Part shown: one piece after another, positions 17,011 to 23,122 of the stretch
Position numbering within the stretch: the first letter of the stretch is position 1
How the letters are laid out: each line of letters opens with the position of its first letter
Source: CAZULF01 sp964621215
GTDB lineage: Bacteria; Pseudomonadota; Gammaproteobacteria; UBA1113
Length of the DNA stretch: 23,567 nucleotides
NCBI GenBank assembly: GCA_964621215.1
Contig: CAZULF010000025.1
Location: forward strand, 1-23,567
Reading direction: 5' to 3'
Notes under the pieces: generated by a model
Databases searched by the model: none
What the model saw: the letters and a program-made list of their open reading frames with translations, nothing else
Told to the model about the DNA's origin: nothing
Translations under genes and position numbers: made by a program

Positions 17011-18030
17011 ATGAGCAATCGAATTACTCGAGTTACATTAGCATTATTAGCAATGGGCGTAGTAGGCACCGCGTCCGCAGGTACAATGGGCAACCCAGTT
17101 GCTGTACCAGCAGGTATTAATTTAATTGCACCAGACAGCACCGGTATGTGGTCTTTTGGTGTGGAAGGTTTATGGGCGATTGATAACAATCAATCTTTCC
17201 AATACGCATCAGTTGATTCTGGTAGCGGTTTGAGCTTCTCCAACAAGAACAAATCGGTAAAAGGCGACAACGACTGGGGTATTGCAGCTAACATCAATTA
17301 TATGTTTGCTGGTAATAGCCGCGACGTTAACTTGCAATACACCGGCGTGTTCTTAAATGACAGCGATTCCGTAACTTCAACTAACGCAGTTGACGCTGTG
17401 TTTGGTCTTGGTGGAAACTTTGATCGTGCTAAAGGCCGTGCAGAACAAGATTTAAACCGTGTTGATTTGACTTTTGGTCAATTAATCCGCATTGGTGATC
17501 GTGTTGATTTGCATCCATTCGGTGGCGTGAGCTACATGAATTTGGAATCTACCAACAAAGCTACTTATTATGACTTGAATGCTGCAGGCGTTTTTGTTGC
17601 TGATGAAACACTCAAAAATAATAGCTCCTATTGGGGTGTTGGTCCATCCGCAGGTATTGATGCTGCAGTTCACTTAGGTGATGGCTTCTCTATCGTTGGT
17701 AGAGCTGGAGCAGCGTTATTTATCGGTGATATGGATTCTAGCTTCGTATACCGAACAAGCACCGTAGCTCAGTTAGATACCGTTTTCGATGACAAGAATG
17801 CGCAAACAGTGCAGGTTGTTCCTGAGTTAGATGCGCGTTTAGGTATCGACTACATGTATGCGTTTAACCCAAACACATCCATGAACATTCAAGTTGGTTA
17901 TGAAGTAGCTAACTACTTCAATGCAATCCAACAAGATGCAGTTGATCAAATACTGGTTAACACCACTAACAACACAACTGACTTCAACTACTATGGTCCA
18001 TACCTCAGACTGCAATTAAACCTTGCATAA
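17011..18030 (+). CDS. Legionella MOMP-like outer-membrane beta-barrel protein (1 of 2)
   Basis: A 339-aa exported protein with a signal peptide ending TASA, then GTMGNPVAVPAGINLIAPDS. Alternating hydrophobic strands with DRVDLHPFGGVSYMNLES, GVGPSAGIDAAVHLGDGFSIV, VVPELDARLGIDYMYAF and the C-terminal strand YYGPYLRLQLNLA fit the Legionella major outer-membrane protein family (PF05150 type), known for porin or adhesin roles. The strong leader, good ribosome site and strong terminator suggest high expression. It is paralogous to the next gene. The final residue is Ala rather than the usual Phe of a barrel beta-signal. Family call is by motif recognition; function as a porin is inferred. Confidence 0.87.
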   Translation: MSNRITRVTLALLAMGVVGTASAGTMGNPVAVPAGINLIAPDSTGMWSFGVEGLWAIDNNQSFQYASVDSGSGLSFSNKNKSVKGDNDWGIAANINYMFAGNSRDVNLQYTGVFLNDSDSVTSTNAVDAVFGLGGNFDRAKGRAEQDLNRVDLTFGQLIRIGDRVDLHPFGGVSYMNLESTNKATYYDLNAAGVFVADETLKNNSSYWGVGPSAGIDAAVHLGDGFSIVGRAGAALFIGDMDSSFVYRTSTVAQLDTVFDDKNAQTVQVVPELDARLGIDYMYAFNPNTSMNIQVGYEVANYFNAIQQDAVDQILVNTTNNTTDFNYYGPYLRLQLNLA

Positions 18031-18051
18031 TCTAAGGTTTTAAACCAGAGA

Positions 18052-18080
18052 AAAGGGCTAGCTTGCTAGCCCTTTTTTTT
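18052..18080 (+). terminator. Rho-independent terminator after the first MOMP-like gene
   Basis: GGGCTAGC (18055-18062) pairs perfectly with GCTAGCCC (18065-18072), flanked by A's on the left and eight T's on the right (18073-18080). This is the strongest terminator in the window and separates the two MOMP-like genes into independent units. Confidence 0.95.
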
Positions 18081-18083
18081 GTT

Positions 18084-18113
18084 CGTCGTCCTACGGCTTG
18101 TCCGCGGGATCCA
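18084..18113. repeat. R3 single arm
   Basis: CGTCGTCCTACGGCTTGTCC followed by GCGGGATCCA, one R3 arm directly after the terminator. Its inner stem is damaged (CCTACGG against CCGCGGG). The rest of the 210-bp spacer to the next gene is AT-rich; a TATAAA at 18161-18166 is a weak promoter candidate. Confidence 0.8.
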
Positions 18114-18240
18114 TCAAGAAAAATTATTAACTTCTTCTTTCCTTTAAACTCATTTTCATGTATAAATTGTCCCACTCTGCGAAGACACAATAGTTTCTAG
18201 CATATTTCATGACCTCATGACTATTTAAGGAAGAAGCAAA

Positions 18241-19302
18241 ATGATGAAACGTCTCACTCTTAGTTTACTGCTAGCAGGATTAACCACCGCAGCCTATGCA
18301 GGTCAGGTAGGTAATCCCGTTGCTGTTCCTGCAGGCGTGAATTTAATCGCAGCGGATAGCACCGGTTTTTGGACGCTTGGCATTGAAGGATTTTTGGTGC
18401 AATCCACGTCGCCACAGTTTCAATATGCGCAAATAGTTGATACGACAACCCCTACGTTAACTGACAATGATAACTATGTAGTTGGTCAAGGTTACCACGC
18501 CGGTTTTGAAGTCGATGCTACGTATCATTTTCAAGGAAATAACCGTGATGTAACTTTAGCATTTACTCATGTTGAGATGAATGATGGTGGCTCTACACAA
18601 TTACAAAATCCAGCTACTCAGGCATTTTCCGATAATTTTGGATTAATTCCTTCACCAGCTCGTAATGTTGATATTACTCGTATTCGAGGTGAAACCAATC
18701 AAGACTATAATGCAATTGATTTAGTTTTTGGACAGCATATTCAAGTGGGTGATCGCTTGGATATCCATCCCTTTGCCGGGTTGAGGTTTGCTGATTTAAA
18801 CACACGCAGTAATTTAACGGAATTCAATACCTCACCAACGGCGTTTCAAACCAAGCAAGCTACTGCGCAGATTGAATCAGAATATGAAGGTCTTGGCCCA
18901 CGTTTTGGGTTAGGCGCTACTCTGCATGCTACAACTAATATTTCCTTTATAGGTCAAGTTGGTGCTTCCTTGCTAGTCGGTAATGATAATGAAAATATCC
19001 TTCTGCAAGAAAATTCATACCAACAGACTCTCCTAATAACCGTACCCGTTTCGGTTACCAATTATAGTAATGGTAATAATATTTATGTGGTTCCCGAGCT
19101 GGATGCGCGTTTAGGTATTGATGTAGAGAAACGTTTCTCATCAACGACGTCTGTTAACGTGCAAGCTGGTTACATGGTTACCAACTATTTCCATGCCATT
19201 GAAGCCGATTTTAATGACATTAATCTGATCAACTCGGTTAATAATGCGGATAATTTTGGCTTCCAAGGGCCTTATGTCCGTTTACAAATTAGTCTGGTAT
19301 AA
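18241..19302 (+). CDS. Legionella MOMP-like outer-membrane beta-barrel protein (2 of 2)
   Basis: A 353-aa paralogue of the preceding gene: a signal peptide ending AAYA, then GQVGNPVAVPAGVNLIAADS, GDRLDIHPFAGLRFADLN, LGPRFGLGATLHATTN, VVPELDARLGIDVEKRF and the terminal strand FQGPYVRLQISLV. Matching blocks occur in the same order in both proteins, while the segments between them, likely surface loops, differ in length and sequence (for example PATQAFSDNFGLIPSPARN here). This is the pattern of an old tandem duplication with loop divergence. AAGGA (18227-18231) precedes the ATG by 9 nt; a second ATG follows at 18244. It ends in Val rather than Phe. There is no classic terminator; an R3 palindrome follows at 19336. 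Confidence 0.86.
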   Translation: MMKRLTLSLLLAGLTTAAYAGQVGNPVAVPAGVNLIAADSTGFWTLGIEGFLVQSTSPQFQYAQIVDTTTPTLTDNDNYVVGQGYHAGFEVDATYHFQGNNRDVTLAFTHVEMNDGGSTQLQNPATQAFSDNFGLIPSPARNVDITRIRGETNQDYNAIDLVFGQHIQVGDRLDIHPFAGLRFADLNTRSNLTEFNTSPTAFQTKQATAQIESEYEGLGPRFGLGATLHATTNISFIGQVGASLLVGNDNENILLQENSYQQTLLITVPVSVTNYSNGNNIYVVPELDARLGIDVEKRFSSTTSVNVQAGYMVTNYFHAIEADFNDINLINSVNNADNFGFQGPYVRLQISLV

Positions 19303-19311
19303 AATATGTAA

Positions 19312-19520
19312 CCTATTGTATTTTCCCCCTCACCCCGTCGCTCCGTGGCTTGTCCACGGGGTCCAGAAGGTTATCGAGATCTCTGGATCCCGCGGACAAG
19401 CCGCGGGACGACAAGTACCAGGGAGATGAGTAGTATCTTGAGATTTTAGCTGCCAATAACTTGTGGGTAAAGCCGTCGCCCCATCCAGGCTACAGGCCTA
19501 TTGTATTTTCCCCCTCACCC
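19312..19520. repeat. 24-bp direct repeat flanking an inserted R3 block
   Basis: The same 24 bases, beginning CCTATTGTATTTTCC and ending CTCACCC, occur at 19312-19335 and 19497-19520. The 161 bp between them contain the R3 palindrome (19336-19412), about 60 bp of unrelated sequence and an R3/R1 chimeric fragment ending ATCCAGGCTAC (to 19493). The arrangement suggests either insertion with duplication of the target or a recombination that duplicated the boundary. Confidence 0.88.
19336..19412. repeat. R3 palindromic repeat, inverted pair
   Basis: Left arm 19336-19366 (CGTCGCTCCGTGGCTTGTCC...) and right arm about 19382-19412 (...CGCGGACAAGCCGCGGGACG). The left inner stem is CCGTGG/CCACGG; the right one is CCGCGG/CCGCGG, so the base change is compensated within the stem. 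It lies between the second MOMP-like gene and the 109-aa ORF. Confidence 0.88.
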
Positions 19521-19528
19521 GATATAAT
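19501..19528 (+). promoter_or_regulatory. Promoter of the 109-aa ORF
   Basis: TTGTAT (19501-19506), a 16-bp spacer, then a perfect TATAAT (19523-19528). The start point would be near 19535, giving a leader of about 40 nt. The -35 box lies inside the second copy of the 24-bp direct repeat; the first copy has the same TTGTAT but no -10 follows it. Confidence 0.5.
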
Positions 19529-19573
19529 GAAATTGTTGCTTGAAAATTTTATTCATAATCGTGGAGAAAACAC

Positions 19574-19903
19574 ATGAACGTCATTATCCATAGCATTAGA
19601 GAAGGGGGCGGTGAAGTAGGACAAATTGATATTTCGCAAATCAGTCAAGATCAATATCCTATTTTTGCCGAAGCATTGAATAGAATTGCCGGAGCGCAAC
19701 TGGTTCCTGTTGTTCATCCTTCAGAGAAGGGACATTTCCCCAGCTCTATCAATCATCGTATGTATTTTACTGAGCAGCAGGAACAGCAGCTTTCCCAATT
19801 GCTGGAACAATATACACCAGAAAAGAAAAACTTTTCTAAAACTTTCTTTATAAGTCGTCGAGCAGATCTTCAGGCAGATTTATTAATCACAGTTAATGCG
19901 TAG
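19574..19903 (+). CDS. Small hypothetical protein, 109 aa
   Basis: I do not recognise this family. It is a soluble, mixed-charge protein with no signal peptide or membrane segment. The N-terminal half looks alpha/beta (MNVIIHSIREGGGEVGQIDI, then a helix DQYPIFAEALNRIAGAQ); the middle has EQQEQQLSQLLEQYTPEKK, a likely amphipathic helix; it ends FISRRADLQADLLITVNA. GGAG (19563-19566) lies 7 nt before the ATG and a good promoter is upstream, so it is likely a real gene. The stop TAG is 3 nt before repeat R1 of composite copy B. It converges on mutL. Confidence 0.7.
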   Translation: MNVIIHSIREGGGEVGQIDISQISQDQYPIFAEALNRIAGAQLVPVVHPSEKGHFPSSINHRMYFTEQQEQQLSQLLEQYTPEKKNFSKTFFISRRADLQADLLITVNA

Positions 19904-19906
19904 TCC

Positions 19907-20092
19907 GTAGCCTGGATGGAGCGAAGCGGAATCCGGGATGATTTTGACCTTGGGACATGAAAGATCTTCGTGAAGACGCCGTAAATACGTCCCTGTAGGC
20001 TCAGGTTCGGCATCCCTGCCTCACATGCTTCACGAAGACGTTCATGCCGCAAGGTCAACTTCGTCGTCCCGCAGCTTGTCCGCGGGATCCAG
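19907..20092. repeat. Composite repeat R1-R2-R3, copy B
   Basis: R1 arm 19907-19937 (one base different from copy A); R2 fold-back 19945-20058 with outer stem TGACCTTGGGACATGAA paired to 20041-20057 (two mismatches) and a perfect inner stem TCTTCGTGAAG (19965-19975) with CTTCACGAAGA (20028-20038); R3 arm 20062-20092. The R2 core between the inner stems is the same in copies A and B. It lies between the convergent 3' ends of the 109-aa ORF and mutL, the same kind of junction as copy A. Confidence 0.93.
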
Positions 20093-20110
20093 AACGCATC
20101 GTTTCAGCGT

Positions 20111-21847
20111 TTAAAACAATCTCTCCACCTCATCCAACGAAACCCATCGATAAGGTTTTAACCAGTGTTTCGCCAAATCAGGTAGGCGAGATAGATCAGA
20201 AATTAATTCTGTTTGCTCTTTGTCCGATAAAATAAATTCCACTCGCTCATCAGCATACTTACTCAGCGTTTTGCATAATACATCCGACGACCACTCGGTA
20301 GAATGCTTACACAATTCAATTAAAGCTCGTTCGATATTCGCATGTTTCAATACCGCAGGTAACTCTCGCACTACCCAACGCTCTTGCGCCATACGAGCTA
20401 GTTTTATTCCAAATGGAGTTAATTGTTCAATGTTTTGTTCTACTTGTTCACTCATAACGGAAGATAATGACATGCTGGTGGGTAATAATAATGGCTGACT
20501 CACTAAAGGTAATTCTGCTGACGCGTTTAATAAATGTTGATACGCAATTGCTTGTTTAGCACGTTGAATATGAATAAAGGCTAATCCATCGGCAGATTCT
20601 AATAGCAGGTATTGTTGTTGTAATAGGCCCAATACTCGTCCTAGAGAAGAAGTCTTTACATCGGTTGCCAGTGATGTGATTGTTGGATTAACCACCCCAG
20701 AAATATAGGGAGCTTCCGTTTCATGCACCGCCAGTTGTGTCCATAAATTAGTAGGTTTGCTGTGATAGATCGGATGCGAGTGTACTGAAGAAGATTGAGC
20801 AAGTGGTTCAGATGTTGTTACTGTTTCCAACGTCATAGCAGGCAAGACTCCACTCAACGTTCGCTGTAAATGAAAAACGATAAAATCATGCACTTGACGC
20901 GATTCATAAAAGCGTACTTCATGTTTAGTGGGATGTACATTCACATCAACCTGATTATGTGGCAGCGTCAAATACAAAACATAGGCTGGATGTTTACCTT
21001 CATATAAATAGTCTTGATAGGCCATCCGAATCGCATGGTTAATCAATTTATCTTTTACAATGCGGCCATTAACATAAAAATATTGTAAATCATTTTGGCT
21101 ACGGGCTGCATCAGCGGTTCCTAACCAACCTTGCAAATTCACAATTCCGTCATCGCTCTCTATTTTTAACGCATTATTAATAAATGGTTGACCACAAATA
21201 GCCGCGATACGTGTTGCGGAAGCGGTTGCGGAATTTACCCCTCGCGCATGCAGCAGTACCGATTGTTTATGACGCAAAGTAATTTGCACATCATGTTGGC
21301 TTAGAGCCATTTGTTTTATGACATTTTCAATATGACCTAACTCCGTTTTTTCACTGCGTAAAAATTTACGACGCGCAGGGGTATTATAAAATAAATTACG
21401 CGCTTCTAGTGTTGTGCCTTGTGGATGTGCCGCTGGTTCAAGAGTAAAATTTTGTGCGCTATCATCACTATTGACTTTCCAGGCATGCTCACTTCCCATT
21501 GGACGAGAAGTTAAGCTAAGGCGCGTGACAGCCGCAATACTGGCCAACGCTTCTCCGCGGAAGCCTAAGCTATTAATATTTTGCAAATCATCAATCGAGC
21601 GAATTTTACTCGTCGCATGTCGACTCAATGCCAGCACTAAATCTTCTTTATCAATCCCACAACCATCGTCACGAATTTTAATTAAATCCATACCGCCGCC
21701 GTCCAAATCAATTTGAATGGTTTTGGCTCCCGCATCCAAGCTGTTTTCGAGCAATTCTTTAACAATCGAAGCGGGACGTTCCACCACTTCGCCAGCGGCA
21801 ATCTGGTTGGCCAATAACGGCGGCATTAAATGAATACGATTATTCAT
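20111..21847 (-). CDS. mutL: DNA mismatch repair protein MutL
   Basis: A 578-aa protein. The N-terminal GHKL ATPase is intact: ANQIAAGEVVERPASIVKEL with the general base Glu31 and Asn35 (ENSLDAGA), DDGCGI, HATSKI and GFRGEAL, then the FYNTPARRKFL and DVNVHPTKHEVRF motifs. A variable linker (about residues 330-395) leads to a C-terminal dimerisation domain starting near SLGRVLGLLQQQYLLLE. The metal-dependent endonuclease motif DQHA(X)2E(X)4E of many MutLs is replaced by HIQRAKQAIAYQ (about residues 425-436) and the C-terminal CPHGRP is absent (KPYRWVSLDEVERLF), as in E. coli-type MutL that depends on MutH. Slightly shorter than the E. coli protein (615). It has its own promoter, divergent from the M20 peptidase. 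Confidence 0.96.
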   Translation of the reverse strand: MNNRIHLMPPLLANQIAAGEVVERPASIVKELLENSLDAGAKTIQIDLDGGGMDLIKIRDDGCGIDKEDLVLALSRHATSKIRSIDDLQNINSLGFRGEALASIAAVTRLSLTSRPMGSEHAWKVNSDDSAQNFTLEPAAHPQGTTLEARNLFYNTPARRKFLRSEKTELGHIENVIKQMALSQHDVQITLRHKQSVLLHARGVNSATASATRIAAICGQPFINNALKIESDDGIVNLQGWLGTADAARSQNDLQYFYVNGRIVKDKLINHAIRMAYQDYLYEGKHPAYVLYLTLPHNQVDVNVHPTKHEVRFYESRQVHDFIVFHLQRTLSGVLPAMTLETVTTSEPLAQSSSVHSHPIYHSKPTNLWTQLAVHETEAPYISGVVNPTITSLATDVKTSSLGRVLGLLQQQYLLLESADGLAFIHIQRAKQAIAYQHLLNASAELPLVSQPLLLPTSMSLSSVMSEQVEQNIEQLTPFGIKLARMAQERWVVRELPAVLKHANIERALIELCKHSTEWSSDVLCKTLSKYADERVEFILSDKEQTELISDLSRLPDLAKHWLKPYRWVSLDEVERLF

Positions 21848-21873
21848 ACGTAGATCCCAATAAATTTGCTAGT

Positions 21874-21902
21874 ATTATATTGAATAACCGATGTCATACC
21901 AA
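21874..21902 (-). promoter_or_regulatory. mutL promoter
   Basis: On the minus strand TTGGTA (21902-21897), a 17-bp spacer and a perfect TATAAT (21879-21874). The start point would be near 21867, about 20 nt before the mutL ATG, with GGGAT as the ribosome site. The -35 overlaps the leader/ribosome site region of the divergent M20 peptidase gene. Confidence 0.5.
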
Positions 21903-21910
21903 GGATTGAT

Positions 21911-23122
21911 ATGAATAACAGTCAAATTCTGTCCTGGCTTAGCCAGCAAACAAAACCAATGACAGATACGTTAATACAATGGAGCGAAATTAACTCCAGT
22001 ACATTCAACACGGCGGGTTTATCTCGCATGGCTAATGTGTTAACTCAAGCTTTTTCAGTGTTAGATGCTGATATCGAATTGATCAAATTACTACCCTATA
22101 GTCAAATAAATGATCAAGGACAATGGGGTGAGCGAACATTAGGCAATTTATTGCGTATTCGTAAACGACCCCAGGCGCCACATCAAGTATTATTATGCGG
22201 TCATATGGATACAGTTTACACAGAAGATCATCCGTTTCAGACATGCCAATGGGTGGATAAAAATACGTTAAATGGCCCTGGCGTGGCCGACATGAAGGGC
22301 GGTTTGTTAGTGATGCTCTATGCGCTGCAAGCGTTAGAACAGTCTTCTAGCGCTTCGCAATTAGGTTGGGAAGTGTTGATTAATCCAGATGAAGAAATTG
22401 GTTCCATTAGTTCCAGTGCATCTTTAACCGCAGCGGCAAAGCAACATCAGTTAGGATTAGTTTTTGAGCCGTCATTATCACCGGAAGGATTATTTGCTGG
22501 CCAACGTAAAGGCAGTGGTAAATTTACTTTAGTAGTCAAGGGGCGCAGCGCGCATGTGGGACGTGCATTTCATGAAGGTCACAATGCGATAGTCGGACTT
22601 GCTAAATTAATCACTGAAATACATCAACTCAATGAGCAGCGACGTGATATGAGCGTTAATGTAGGATACTGTCATGGTGGTGGTGCTGTGAATGTGGTAC
22701 CGGATTTAGCGTTGTGCCATATTGATGTGAGGACGACCAGTCAAGAAGATGAGCTCTGGTTAATGCAAACCATCACACAAATGCTCGATAAATTTAATCA
22801 GCGAGAAACAACTCAAGCAGAATGGCATGGTCGTTTTACTCGGCCACCGAAAAAAATTGAAGGAAAGGCATTAGCTTTGTATGAATGGGTAGCAAAAACC
22901 GCGTTAGAATTAAAACTTAAAGTCGAGTGGCAAGCGACAGGCGGTTGTTGTGATGGAAATAATTTAGCAGCTGCAGGCCTACCGAATATTGATACGCTGG
23001 GTGTACGTGGTGGTGCGATTCACAGTCCGCAAGAATTTGTATTGATCGATAGTTTGGTTGAACGCGCACAACTCAGTGCATTTTTGTTAATGAATGTGGT
23101 AGAAGGAAAATCACCATGTTAA
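21911..23122 (+). CDS. M20 metallopeptidase, carboxypeptidase G2-like
   Basis: A 403-aa cytosolic protein with all M20 di-zinc ligands: His98 (GHMDTV), bridging Asp127 (VADMKGG), base Glu161 and ligand Glu162 (PDEEIGS), Glu186 (FEPSL) and His371 (GAIHSP). Every one is offset by exactly 14 from the Pseudomonas carboxypeptidase G2 residues (112, 141, 175, 176, 200, 385), so the spacing matches the glutamate carboxypeptidase branch without gaps between ligands. The lid dimerisation domain contains GRSAHVGRAFHEGHNAI. The enzyme should remove an acyl or peptidyl group from a C-terminal amino acid such as glutamate. It overlaps astA by 7 nt, hence probably the same pathway; a role in hydrolysing N-succinylglutamate is my inference. 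AAGGA (21901-21905) lies 5 nt before the ATG. Confidence 0.9.
   Translation: MNNSQILSWLSQQTKPMTDTLIQWSEINSSTFNTAGLSRMANVLTQAFSVLDADIELIKLLPYSQINDQGQWGERTLGNLLRIRKRPQAPHQVLLCGHMDTVYTEDHPFQTCQWVDKNTLNGPGVADMKGGLLVMLYALQALEQSSSASQLGWEVLINPDEEIGSISSSASLTAAAKQHQLGLVFEPSLSPEGLFAGQRKGSGKFTLVVKGRSAHVGRAFHEGHNAIVGLAKLITEIHQLNEQRRDMSVNVGYCHGGGAVNVVPDLALCHIDVRTTSQEDELWLMQTITQMLDKFNQRETTQAEWHGRFTRPPKKIEGKALALYEWVAKTALELKLKVEWQATGGCCDGNNLAAAGLPNIDTLGVRGGAIHSPQEFVLIDSLVERAQLSAFLLMNVVEGKSPC

Noticed and set aside
16776..17189. 137-aa minus-strand open frame upstream of and across the first MOMP-like gene start
   Set aside because: It is antisense to the MOMP signal peptide region and has an AT-rich low-complexity C-terminus with no family features.
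17011..19302. The two MOMP-like genes with repeats as a mobile genomic island
   Set aside because: No integrase, transposase, tRNA target or clear att sites are visible in the window; only an insertion into the mutL-miaA order can be argued.
19907..20092. Repeats at the mutL/109-aa ORF junction as a CRISPR array
   Set aside because: The units are unique modules with internal dyads, not regularly spaced identical repeats with unique spacers, and no cas genes are nearby.
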